From Planctomycetaceae bacterium (GTDB lineage Bacteria; Planctomycetota; Planctomycetia; Pirellulales; Pirellulaceae): a stretch of DNA of 45,975 nt. The DNA is taken from positions 1 through 45,975 of the forward strand of contig CANHVO010000012.1 of assembly GCA_947463915.1 (NCBI GenBank). Reading direction: 5' to 3'. The translations under genes and the position numbers were made by a program. This document shows, piece by piece, positions 37,961 through 45,747 of the stretch (positions are counted from its first letter, which is position 1; each line of letters opens with the position of its first letter). The notes below the pieces were generated by a model, which searched no databases, was not told the DNA's origin, and saw nothing but the letters and a program-made list of their open reading frames with translations.

Positions 37961-38129
37961 ATCCGTCTAAGCCAAGAAGAAATCATTTCCCTATTTTTGA
38001 TTCGAATGAGGTCGGTTGTTTTTATCCTGCTCAGCGATCGGTTCGTCGTGCGAGGTTTTGCCCCGGTTTCGGGCAAATCGTCAGAACGTCGTTACGTCGT
38101 TACGGTCATTCTTCGAAGCGACGCACAGA

Positions 38130-38560
38130 AGTGTTGGCGAGCGATCGATGCTGGGAGTCGTTCAAGAAGTTGCGATCCAAATCGCAGAAAAGTACCTTCG
38201 GCGAACTCGCGACGTTCGATCTGCTAACCAAAGGCATCAGCTCGACACTCGAGAGCCACCCTCTGTCTGTTCGTGCCGCAGAACGCAATCTCGACAACGA
38301 ACTTGCCGTACGCCTGCTCAAGGCACTGTTGCTTGTAAAGCACGTGAAGGAATTAAAAACATCGGTTTCCAATCTTCGCGTCCTGATGAGCAGTCGATTG
38401 GATCAACGCTTAACCCAACTGCGCAAGGACGTTGAAGAGTCGCTCAGACTGCTTGAGAACCAAATCTACATTCAACGCAACGGTGAGTACTGGAAATTTT
38501 TGACTGACGATGAAAAAGGACGTCGAGCAGGAGATCAAGAACACCGAGCGGCGGTCCTAA
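38130..38560 (+). pseudogene. brxC: brxC fragment (BREX P-loop ATPase), frameshifted
   Basis: Three frames must be joined to read one BrxC-like stretch: SVGERSMLGVVQEVAIQIAEK (38130-38192), then GELATFDLLTKGISSTLES to YIQRNGEYWKFLTDDEK (from about 38193), then DVEQEIKNTE to a stop at 38560. The junctions are a frameshift near 38192 and a second in the A/G run near 38517. The blocks LLKALLLVKHVKE, RLDQRLTQLRKDVEESL and YIQRNGEYW with FLTDDEKDVEQEIKN are characteristic of BrxC/PglY proteins of over 1,100 aa, of which only about 145 residues remain. The Walker motifs are not in this fragment. No other BREX gene is seen nearby. The family call is from memory of its motifs. Confidence 0.7.
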
Positions 38561-38665
38561 CTACTCGCGTCGGCGGGAATACAAGCAGTTTTTTAGTATA
38601 GCTCCAAAGGTACTTTAATCGAGCTTGGTCGTTTGCTACAGTTGCTATTTCGAACCGTCGCCGTC

Positions 38666-39160
38666 TCAATTGTCTAAAGCAAGTTGTCTTTTACTGTAAA
38701 ATCCGCCGGGACTAGGAGAGTTCTCTTCGAAGAGAACTCTAATTCTAGCCGATGTTTTTGCAACTTGATCTTGAGAATCTTCACGAGGCATCGCCGAAAG
38801 TTGCTCGGAATAGATTAACTTTAAAAGTAACTGAGTCATGTAACGCACCTCGTCGTTAGCTTTTGCAAATGGATATTCCGATGCCTGAAATCCCATAAAT
38901 TCGACGGTTTCGTACAACAGCTCATCAAAATTCTGAAACTTTAGCCACCCGCCCTGTATTGCACCGTAAAGTGTCGCCAAGCAGCATAAGTTCGCTTCAA
39001 TGGGGCAATCGTTACTGCCCTTTTTGAGCCATTGCCTGAGTATTTCAGCAATAGTACTCGGTTCGATTGGCGTATGTTTTAGGCCGAGTAGACTTTCATA
39101 GTTTCTTTGGAGCAATGCGTCATCCAAAATTGAATGTAATTCTAGATTTTTAGCCGTCAT
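38666..39160 (-). CDS. hypothetical protein
   Basis: The start at 39160 (MTAKNLELHSILDDAL), after AGAAG, is chosen because the open frame upstream of it is the tail of a dead hydrolase. About 164 aa, helical, no signal peptide. Blocks such as IAEILRQWLKKG and VRYMTQLLLKLIYSEQ are amphipathic. No family is recognised. It sits among gene fragments and may be a passenger of the same accessory region. Confidence 0.5.
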   Translation of the reverse strand: MTAKNLELHSILDDALLQRNYESLLGLKHTPIEPSTIAEILRQWLKKGSNDCPIEANLCCLATLYGAIQGGWLKFQNFDELLYETVEFMGFQASEYPFAKANDEVRYMTQLLLKLIYSEQLSAMPREDSQDQVAKTSARIRVLFEENSPSPGGFYSKRQLALDN

Positions 39161-39167
39161 GATGACA

Positions 39168-39675
39168 TCTTCTTTTTTGGCGGTGGTATTTGGATTTAGG
39201 CGATTGACATTGGGTGCGGGAATGAAAAGAAAAGGGTAGCTGTCGGGGCGAATCGATCGGATCAAATTTAGGCAACTTTTACCAATAATCAAGTCGCCTG
39301 CAGCTTGAATATACAGAACGGATATAGGGCTGTTTTGAGATCGGATGTCACATCTGCCACTGCTACGGATTTAGCCCTTACAACAAATGTCTTGGGCAAA
39401 AACGATCGAATCGATTCACGCAACAGTCGGCCGAGAAGCCCCCATGTATGCCTTCCAAGGAGCGCCATTGCAACCAACCATTTTGTCTGGAAGCGGAACA
39501 TCCATGAGCGGACCATCCCACCCCCTTTTTTCTAGAACCGAAAGTTGGAACCGCAAAAACGCGGCGTATAGCACACGACTCTTCGCAACCTAGCCGGATT
39601 TCTAGCGGCAAGCGTGAGAGCGAGAGGGCCCGAAAACGATTCACCAACCACCATCCGATACAACGATGCATAAAT
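39168..39675 (-). pseudogene. alpha/beta-hydrolase remnant
   Basis: On the minus strand, MVVGESFSGPLALTLAARNPARLRRVV (39655 downward) contains the GxSxG nucleophile elbow (GESFSG) of an alpha/beta hydrolase. After FRF, an in-frame TAG interrupts it; the same frame goes on with MFRFQTKWLVAMALLGRHTWG and ends DLKTALYPF. A frameshift near 39290 leads to the terminal part (GKSCLNLIRSIRPDSY, then APNVNRLNP). The N-terminal third is missing. It is a dead gene with one nonsense codon, one frameshift and a 5' deletion. Confidence 0.65.
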
Positions 39676-40164
39676 GATCATGCCGTTGGGGCAAAGACAA
39701 TAAGCGGAGCTCGGATTGCCACACGATTGCCTAGAATTGATTCAAGCTCGTTGTCAGTGTCGACCCTTGTTGAATTTTCAAAACTCGATTGACGACCTGC
39801 CAACATAATGTCGTCTCCGACGGTGCTCAATACGCTTCTCGTGTCTAAGGCGTCTATAGTTTCCTGATCAAACGGCTAATAGCAAAAAAACGACTACCCT
39901 GTGGGCTAGCGCCACAAGCACTCTTTAGGAGGAACCTTTGCAGTTAGCTCGATTTGGCAGCGATTTACAACGCCGTTGGTCGCCTTCTTTCCCCGTCGAT
40001 TTCCGTCTCAGTGCTTTTCAGCATCCGTACCATCCGCTGTTCGATGGTTTGCCAAGCTAAATCCGGCGTCCTTCCCCCTTCCCGGTCGCTCTCTCTTAAG
40101 CCCGCATTAGCTATATTTGCGACTGCCGGGGATTCTCTTTACTGCCGAACAGCTAAAGAAAAGC
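39676..40164. other. intergenic region between remnants and minus-strand operon
   Basis: No intact gene was seen. A minus-strand open stretch of about 60 codons (about 39690-39873, ending APLIVFAPTA) lacks a start and is probably another fragment. Nothing else was recognised. Confidence 0.4.
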
Positions 40165-40188
40165 TAGCAGGGCCTGGATGCCCTGCTA
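40165..40188 (-). terminator. intrinsic terminator of the 40205 operon
   Basis: A perfect 9-bp hairpin (arms TAGCAGGGC and GCCCTGCTA at 40165-40173 and 40180-40188, 6-nt loop) is followed, read on the minus strand, by a T-rich stretch (CTTTTCTTT). It lies 17 nt past the stop of the small membrane protein. Confidence 0.85.
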
Positions 40189-40204
40189 ACTTGCCGTGGC
40201 TGAA

Positions 40205-40435
40205 TTAGTCTTCCGACCCTTTGTCACCTCGCAATATCTTTGCCGCGTCTGTTATCGCCTTCGCGATCGTGTCTACCACGTATTGCCCGCAAATGAACAC
40301 AAACAGCAGGGCAAACGCGACGAATAGCCAGTTGAAACCGAAGTAAATCGATATGCCTGCGACAATCACTATGAACCCCACAACATATCCAAAGATCGTC
40401 ATTACCCTCTCCACAACATCCGTCTCGTCACTCAC
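40205..40435 (-). CDS. small membrane protein
   Basis: This 76-aa protein starts at GTG with AGGTAGG about 8 nt upstream. Two hydrophobic segments (VMTIFGYVVGFIVIVAGISI and LFVAFALLFVFICG) flank a short turn (YFGFNW), so it is a two-pass membrane protein; the tail is charged (KILRGDKGSED). It is the last gene of the minus-strand operon, before the terminator. No family is recognised. Confidence 0.7.
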   Translation of the reverse strand: MSDETDVVERVMTIFGYVVGFIVIVAGISIYFGFNWLFVAFALLFVFICGQYVVDTIAKAITDAAKILRGDKGSED

Positions 40436-40457
40436 AGCGCACCTACCTATCTAAGGC

Positions 40458-40742
40458 TCACGCCAAGCTGCCGGCTTGTTCGGGGAACCGTAAGTTGCTT
40501 CCACTTAATATGACTCGAAAATGGCCTGGATTTAGCGGTTCAGCAATCGCCCCGGCCAAACGAATGAAACCAAGAGACTTTTCCCGATAGCTAAAAAAGA
40601 TCAGCCAATGGCTTTCGCCAGCGAATGATCTTTTGCAACGCTGCCAAATGGAAACGAAACAGCGAACGCCCCCCGCTTGAAGCTCGGTCCGTGACGAGGC
40701 TACACTTACTGCTCTACCAACCGCTCGTCGATAGTGTGCCAC
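40458..40742 (-). CDS. possible small hypothetical protein
   Basis: A 94-aa open frame overlaps the previous clamp-like gene's end by 37 nt. No family match, signal peptide or membrane helix is visible, and no ribosome-binding site stands out. Composition (many Arg, Ser, Gly) is only weakly protein-like. It may be an artefact. Confidence 0.3.
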   Translation of the reverse strand: MAHYRRAVGRAVSVASSRTELQAGGVRCFVSIWQRCKRSFAGESHWLIFFSYREKSLGFIRLAGAIAEPLNPGHFRVILSGSNLRFPEQAGSLA

Positions 40743-41119
40743 GCTAAGTCTCGAAGCAAGTGATACTCTGGCAGGTCCTGAACCGGGTAACTACTCTCAC
40801 ACGGTGCTATCCCATCGCTCCAATTGGCGGCAACATGGCTGTCGCCGTTTTCGACAACCTCGCACAACTCAACAGTGCCTCTCCCTTTTGAGCAATCCTG
40901 CAAAAGCTCAAACGGAACGGCAATGACTTGCTCGTTGGTTTCGGAGTCAACCCGATTGCAAAGGTAGGTCAGTAGTAATCCATCCCGTGCCATCTCGATC
41001 GAACAGCTTCTTTCGGTACAGGTGAAGACAACTACTCGTGAATCGCCTTCGTAGCTCGATCCCCACATCTTGCACGCAAGCTGGAGAAATCGACCAATCA
41101 CTGATCGTTGGATCTTCAT
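40706..41119 (-). CDS. small clamp-like protein
   Basis: The 137-aa protein starts at ATG after AAGGAACC. Its VPFELLQDCSKGRGTVELCEVVENGD stretch lines up with the FFEELAQSTGDIEFGRVESTENG stretch of the DnaN-like protein just upstream in the operon, and WSDGIAP with WQTGLAI there. It looks like a paralog of the N-terminal region only, about a third of the length. It follows that gene by 28 nt. Confidence 0.55.
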   Translation of the reverse strand: MKIQRSVIGRFLQLACKMWGSSYEGDSRVVVFTCTERSCSIEMARDGLLLTYLCNRVDSETNEQVIAVPFELLQDCSKGRGTVELCEVVENGDSHVAANWSDGIAPCESSYPVQDLPEYHLLRDLAWHTIDERLVEQ

Positions 41120-41147
41120 GGTTCCTTTCTTCTACTTGGTTGGGTTA

Positions 41148-42317
41148 TCAGCTTGCCCTGCGACTTTTTGAGGACGCTACTGTACTGGTACGGACACACT
41201 GCGTTTGGGCCAGATCGACCGAAAGATCTTGGTTGAGAAGCGGCATCCAGACGTATTGGCTTCTGGGACCACAGGCTAGGATCGGCTTCTCCTTGCCATA
41301 GAGGAATAAGCTGTCAGTGCCGATCTTGGCCATGTACGCGAGGTTATGTCGCGGTGTGCCTGTACGCAGGTCTGGGCCGAGATGCAACGAGCGATCTAGC
41401 TCCAGGCAGACGGTGCATGTTGTGCCCTGATTGGATTTACCAACCACCGCAACGTGGCCGTTTAGGTCTAGGATCACCGGCTGAAGTTCATCCGAGTTGC
41501 CCGGCAATTGCGATAAGCAACTGCTTAATGCATCGCGATCGCCAGGATCGAGCTGAACTCGGTTAGTTGATCTCTGCCTGTCAGGCATAACTTGAGCAAC
41601 ACTCGGGAACCGTGCTTCCGCTTCGACAGGCATCGTGAATCGCCAAGGTCCGGACGCGATTACGATTGTTTTATCTTGGACTCCACACGAAACCGTGTTG
41701 AGCTTTGTGAAATCCTTAAGTGCAAACAGACGACTTTTTCTGAAAAGAATCGCTTCCGATTTCCACGGGAAATCAAATCCGTCGAAGACCACCAAGTGAC
41801 TACCATTCGTGGCTGCCATGGTTCCATCGCGACCGTCTAACAGGATACAACCTAGCGCATATCGTTTCGAAACCTCATCTGCCACCTCAACGGCGTTGGC
41901 CAAACAGGGCAGGAACCGATCGTCGACATTAGTCAAAGGTATGCTGGCGCCCAATAAAACTGGAGGCTCTCGCGAGTCCAATTCCGCGTGCCGAATAGCC
42001 AGGCCGGTTTGCCAGCGAACGATGAAGCGGCTTCCATTCTCGGTCGATTCAACCCGACCGAATTCGATGTCGCCCGTTGACTGGGCTAGCTCTTCAAAAA
42101 AATCGCATGAAATGCTTACCGACTCGGCCAACCGTTCGTCGCCATTTTTACAGGCAACCGAGTAGCCTACGGACTTCGCTGCGTCGGAAACTTGAAGGGT
42201 ACAGCCGTTGGCGTTGGCGTGAATCCCGATGTTGGAGGCGAGCTTCCGAATCGGTCTGTCTAAAAAGGCATTCGTAAACTTGCGAAACGCCTGGATTGCT
42301 GTTTTGGGGATAAACAT
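41148..42317 (-). CDS. DNA polymerase III beta (sliding clamp)-like protein
   Basis: This 389-aa protein has the length and order of a beta clamp (three repeated domains). The strongest points are TMAATNGSHLVVF in the second domain, which matches the ATDGHRLA motif of DnaN, and the AEARFPSVAQVMP segment, like the GKFPDYxxVIP element. The final domain ends with ILACGP near YVWMPL, like the PVLIRP ending. It is a divergent, second clamp rather than the chromosomal one, which would lie near dnaA. It probably belongs to the element's own replication or repair set. It is followed by its short relative, and preceded by the RadC-like gene. Confidence 0.65.
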   Translation of the reverse strand: MFIPKTAIQAFRKFTNAFLDRPIRKLASNIGIHANANGCTLQVSDAAKSVGYSVACKNGDERLAESVSISCDFFEELAQSTGDIEFGRVESTENGSRFIVRWQTGLAIRHAELDSREPPVLLGASIPLTNVDDRFLPCLANAVEVADEVSKRYALGCILLDGRDGTMAATNGSHLVVFDGFDFPWKSEAILFRKSRLFALKDFTKLNTVSCGVQDKTIVIASGPWRFTMPVEAEARFPSVAQVMPDRQRSTNRVQLDPGDRDALSSCLSQLPGNSDELQPVILDLNGHVAVVGKSNQGTTCTVCLELDRSLHLGPDLRTGTPRHNLAYMAKIGTDSLFLYGKEKPILACGPRSQYVWMPLLNQDLSVDLAQTQCVRTSTVASSKSRRAS

Positions 42318-42424
42318 GATTTTTGATTTCGTTTGTTGAAAGGTATTGGATGGGACGAGCGGGCATGGTTGGCCTCGCTCGGTAATTCGTTGAGCCCGAA
42401 GCTTGGCTCCGTAGTACGACGATC

Positions 42425-42859
42425 TTACGAAGAAGCCCGTAAATCGTCTGGCAGTGACTCTGCAAAGCTGAACCGTTTGCCGTTCATCCCGATTATGAGA
42501 TGGTCATGTAGAGGAACACCCAAGACTTTGCCCGCGTTGGCAAGAGACCGTGTTACAGCCCTATCCTGGATACTTGGCTGTATATCGCCCGAGGGATGGT
42601 TGTGGCCGATGATAAGCGATGCAGCCCCTTGCATGATCGCGAAGCGAAAGACCTCGCGTGGATGCACAAGGCTCGCGTCAAGCGTGCCAATCGTGACCAC
42701 CTCGACGTATTTCACGACCAGCTTGGTATCCAGTCCGATGGACCAGAAGTGCTCCTTGTCTCGGTCTGTTTTGCATCGGCGACGAAGCCAGATTTGCAAA
42801 ACGCTTGCCACCTTTTCAACACTGTTAACGGGGCCATCTATTTTGGTTCGCACAAGCAT
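42425..42859 (-). CDS. RadC-like JAMM-domain protein
   Basis: This 144-aa protein has the RadC/JAB1-MPN signature: SLIIGHNHPSGD, a conserved Asp after it (SIQD), and LVHPREVFRFAI. Two His and the Asp form the zinc site of the JAMM fold. It lacks the N-terminal helix-hairpin-helix part, as is typical of RadC-like proteins on plasmids, prophages and integrative elements. It is the first recognised gene of an operon that continues to the clamp-like genes. Its exact biochemical role is not settled for the family. Confidence 0.9.
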   Translation of the reverse strand: MLVRTKIDGPVNSVEKVASVLQIWLRRRCKTDRDKEHFWSIGLDTKLVVKYVEVVTIGTLDASLVHPREVFRFAIMQGAASLIIGHNHPSGDIQPSIQDRAVTRSLANAGKVLGVPLHDHLIIGMNGKRFSFAESLPDDLRASS

Positions 42860-42981
42860 TTATCGTTTCATTCGTTTTGTTGGAGTATTGGAGGAAAAGA
42901 GTACACCTCTGTGCAACAAGCCATCGGGCGGCGATAGCGTGTCACAGCCCGCGAGACTTGTCGTAATTCCGGCAATGCCGG

Positions 42982-43182
42982 CTAGTCTGTCAGCTCGTCG
43001 ATGAAGCGGGCCAAGAGATACGGCTCGGCACTGTCCCAGTCGATAACCTGGGGCGGACGCAAATCATCGGGCTCAAGTTCGAACTGCACTCGATTTAACA
43101 TCGAAAAGCCGCAACGACGCACCGTGCCGACCGTATCACCCATAGCTGCTGAAACTTCTTTGTCAAATTCAGAAATGGACAT
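42982..43182 (-). CDS. small hypothetical protein
   Basis: This 66-aa protein starts at ATG with AGAGG upstream. The EVSAAMGDTVGTVRRCGFSML segment looks like a short helix-turn-helix, resembling small planctomycete proteins of unknown role, but no family can be named. It is separated by a terminator from the next gene to its right and lies about 120 nt before the RadC gene. Confidence 0.5.
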   Translation of the reverse strand: MSISEFDKEVSAAMGDTVGTVRRCGFSMLNRVQFELEPDDLRPPQVIDWDSAEPYLLARFIDELTD

Positions 43183-43257
43183 GGAATACCTCTTACTTAG
43201 TTGGATTTAAGAACCTGATGAACTTGTGTTCACATGGCAATCAACCAATGCGAAAAC

Positions 43258-43283
43258 GAAAAAGCCCAGGTGTTTATCTGGGC
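43258..43283 (-). terminator. intrinsic terminator of the 43319-45975 operon
   Basis: A hairpin with arms GCCCAG and CTGGGC at 43264-43269 and 43278-43283 and an 8-nt loop is followed, on the minus strand, by a run of five T. It lies 35 nt after the stop of the 43319 gene. Confidence 0.85.
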
Positions 43284-43318
43284 TAGTTAGCGATGTAGCG
43301 ATCTTTGGATCGACCGGC

Positions 43319-43588
43319 TTAAATGATGGCGGGCTCAAGCCAGAATTCCTTCAGCCATGCAATCTCGGCCTCGACAGCCTTTGATCGAATGGTGTACGGG
43401 CCAAGTCTGGGGCCATTGCAAGGGGACAAGTCCGCCCACCAGAATCCGTTCTGGTCTGGTTCGACATGAGAACCACGTTCAATAGTTGGTTCACCCAACG
43501 CATGTGGCTCTACGAGTTCCGAGTAGATCATGCGTACCTCTCCGCCAAGCCCGATGATCAGCTCAGCCGTTTCACACACTCGGCTCAA
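43319..43588 (-). CDS. small hypothetical protein
   Basis: This 89-aa protein starts at TTG in the overlapping TTGA that also forms the stop of the upstream gene (4-nt overlap, so translation is coupled). WWADLSPCNGPRLGPY and AVEAEIAWLKEFWLEP are the visible features; the latter is amphipathic. No family or motif is recognised. It is the last gene before the terminator. Confidence 0.7.
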   Translation of the reverse strand: MSRVCETAELIIGLGGEVRMIYSELVEPHALGEPTIERGSHVEPDQNGFWWADLSPCNGPRLGPYTIRSKAVEAEIAWLKEFWLEPAII

Positions 43589-44544
43589 GATGCAGGCCTC
43601 CTGATAATGTTCCGCCGTGGCCGGTCGGTCATGTAGCCGTCAAGACTGGCCTCGATCCTTGTCAGCCCGTTGGAAATCTGCTGTCGTAGGGATTCTCGTT
43701 GACGTAGATCCTCTGGAACGACACCAGCGACAAGGCTTCGTGCCTGGTCGACTAGTTGCTCCAACGATTCATCCGTACCGATACTGAGCCTGCGAAACCG
43801 TTCGAGGAACTCGTTTAGATTAGTGACCGCCGTGTCGCGAAACACTTTGGGCTTGCCATCCGATTCCCCGCTAAGCCGTTCAGCCAAGTGGGAAACAAGA
43901 CTTCCAAGCTCTTCCGCAAACGCCGTCTCGGCGATTTTGACCGCTTCCGTGAAACGCTCACGTACCCGGTTGCATTCCGATTCGTAGATCTCGGGTGCCA
44001 CCGATCGCAAGTAATCTGGAGGCGTAGTGGCAGGATAGTCCCAGCTGATCTCAAACTCATCAGCAATGCTTGGCAAATAGTCCGTGACATCGAACAGGTC
44101 GCCCAAGCGTTTGCGAGCTTGATCAACGAGTTCGCCCCAGCAGCGATCCAGGTTCCTTACCGTGTCACGAAGCTCGACCTGAGCTTCTCGCAACTGCGTT
44201 TCCAGCGTTTCCACTGTGTTACGCCTTACCAGCCGAATACCTGGTTCAACATATGGCAGGGTTTGGTCACGCCAGCAGGCTACTGCCTTTGATTTCACTG
44301 CTGACACTGTTCGAAAAACGGGGTGGGTCGTATCGAATAGCTTCTTGCCGGCAGAGAGTACTTTGGCATCAGCGCTAAACGCGCCGGCAGCAAGCTGACG
44401 TTGGCCCTGGCTGAGCGTCTTGCGAACCCCCGGCCATCGCACATGAAGACGGATTGCAGTAGTTGCCGACTGCAACTGCTCACCAACGGTGCTCCGCTGC
44501 AGAGCCTCTCGTTCTTGGGTTGGCGGTTCTAAAATGGTGGACAT
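43585..44544 (-). CDS. helical coiled-coil hypothetical protein
   Basis: The start at 44544 (MSTILEPP) follows AGGA by 8 nt; the longer frame beginning at 44598 adds 18 residues without a good site. The product of about 319 aa is mostly helical with coiled-coil runs (TLETQLREAQVELRDTV, RERFTEAVKIAETAF). The tail is Arg/Pro-rich (RPRRNIIRRPAS), which could bind nucleic acid. No membrane helix is present. It may be a structural or partition-associated protein of the element. Confidence 0.65.
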   Translation of the reverse strand: MSTILEPPTQEREALQRSTVGEQLQSATTAIRLHVRWPGVRKTLSQGQRQLAAGAFSADAKVLSAGKKLFDTTHPVFRTVSAVKSKAVACWRDQTLPYVEPGIRLVRRNTVETLETQLREAQVELRDTVRNLDRCWGELVDQARKRLGDLFDVTDYLPSIADEFEISWDYPATTPPDYLRSVAPEIYESECNRVRERFTEAVKIAETAFAEELGSLVSHLAERLSGESDGKPKVFRDTAVTNLNEFLERFRRLSIGTDESLEQLVDQARSLVAGVVPEDLRQRESLRQQISNGLTRIEASLDGYMTDRPRRNIIRRPAS

Positions 44545-44578
44545 ATTTGGTTTCCTGGGTTGTAGGTGGTTGGGTAAA

Positions 44579-44614
44579 CGAAAAACGGCGGACAACATTG
44601 GCCGCCGTTTTTCG
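44579..44614. terminator. bidirectional intrinsic terminator
   Basis: A perfect 13-bp inverted repeat (CGAAAAACGGCGG at 44579-44591 and its complement at 44602-44614) with a 10-nt loop has A and T runs in its arms. It lies 24 nt past the stop of the lipoprotein gene and before the 43585 gene, so it may set their relative expression. Confidence 0.85.
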
Positions 44615-44638
44615 GAATGGTTAGAAACTTATGAACTA

Positions 44639-45259
44639 TTACGCGTCGTGCGACCACGCGTCGTCAGCCAGCACTTCCGGCAAATACCGGCCTTTTGAGA
44701 TCGAGACAGGCTTCAGGTTTTCCCAAATCCCGTCCGTCGAGACCTCCTCCGGCGGAAGGTTTGCTTCATTGGCAGTCGCGATGATCATCGTGTCGATTTC
44801 TGGCACCGAGTCCGTTTGCCATTGTCGATGTATGATCCATCCCAGTAACAAAAGCGGAACAAGAACAGCCAAGATAATGCCAACGGCTTCGATCGAATCC
44901 GATAGCAAGATATCTAACACCCTTTGGGCAGCGATGGACTTCCGTTCTGTTTCCAGTCGGTCTAGTCCTGATTGGATGTCAGTCTGTTGTTGGACGATCG
45001 ATTTACGAGTCTGCTCAAAGGCTTGCTGAGCCTCCACCCAGCCTCTTCGGGCTTCTGCGTCTGCGGTGATGAATTCTCTTGACGCTTCTGTTACCTGCCG
45101 CTGCATCGCGTTGACGTGCTCGCGTTCGCGACGAGCGGCTGCGCTTTCTTCGCAACCTGTGATAATGGGCGCCAGGATGAGCAGCAATACGCCCCATCGC
45201 TTGAGCAGCGCCTTGATGGTCGGCCATGCGACTAACAATACGCGAATAATTTGAACCAT
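44639..45259 (-). CDS. lipoprotein-like coiled-coil protein
   Basis: This 206-aa protein starts at ATG after a strong AAGGAGA. A hydrophobic segment ends in ILAPIITGC, a good lipobox with the lipid Cys at about 36. Then comes a charged coiled coil (AQQAFEQTRKSIVQQQTDI), a second hydrophobic helix near 120-142 (AVGIILAVLVPLLLLGWII), and a charged cytoplasmic or periplasmic tail. It may be a membrane-anchored structural protein. The 5' untranslated part overlaps a smaller open frame that I do not accept. Confidence 0.75.
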   Translation of the reverse strand: MVQIIRVLLVAWPTIKALLKRWGVLLLILAPIITGCEESAAARREREHVNAMQRQVTEASREFITADAEARRGWVEAQQAFEQTRKSIVQQQTDIQSGLDRLETERKSIAAQRVLDILLSDSIEAVGIILAVLVPLLLLGWIIHRQWQTDSVPEIDTMIIATANEANLPPEEVSTDGIWENLKPVSISKGRYLPEVLADDAWSHDA

Positions 45260-45446
45260 TGTTTTGTCTCCTTACGAGTCGTAGTGTGAAAGTGAGTAAT
45301 TGTTCGAATCGGCGTTGACGGTGAAAAGCCAAAGCCAGAGATGCAGCCGCAACGAGCGAGCTACACAGTAGGAATGCAATAAACATGATCAGCCCTTAGA
45401 AAATGGGTGATACGAGAAGAGTTGAAACGAAAAGCGAAAGGCTGAC

Positions 45447-45737
45447 TCAGCCAACAACCGTTCGAACTTGCCAGCGCCCAGTAGCAGGTTGGAGCTTAGG
45501 CACCTTGCGAAACAATCGAGTGTTGATCGCATGGTTGGTGTCGCAATCGACCACGATGTAGCGGACGTTATCAGGTGCCAGCTTTTCGATCAATGCCACG
45601 ATGTCTTGTTTTGTAAACTCGACCTGTGGCTCAAAGATTGCAGGGCCTGCAGTAACGGAGAGCTCTAGGCCTACTGCATGCCGCGTCCAATATGCCAACG
45701 CTTCTCGCAGTAAGTTGAGATCTTGCGGAGATAGCAC
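45447..45737 (-). CDS. small hypothetical protein
   Basis: A GTG at 45737 follows GGAGG by 7 nt, which supports this start over the longer frame from 45797. About 96 aa, with FTKQDIVALIEKLAPDNVRY and VDCDTNHAIN as the more regular parts. No family is recognised. It lies 10 nt downstream of the partial gene at the right edge, so the two form an operon. The stretch to 45260 (187 nt) carries no gene. Confidence 0.6.
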   Translation of the reverse strand: MLSPQDLNLLREALAYWTRHAVGLELSVTAGPAIFEPQVEFTKQDIVALIEKLAPDNVRYIVVDCDTNHAINTRLFRKVPKLQPATGRWQVRTVVG

Positions 45738-45747
45738 AGTGCACCTC

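Noticed and set aside
45015-45386. A 123-aa minus-strand protein starting MFIAFLLC
   Set aside because: It overlaps the well-supported lipoprotein gene by about 245 nt out of frame, and the AAGGAGA site belongs to that gene; after about 40 residues the translation is Arg- and His-rich and implausible.
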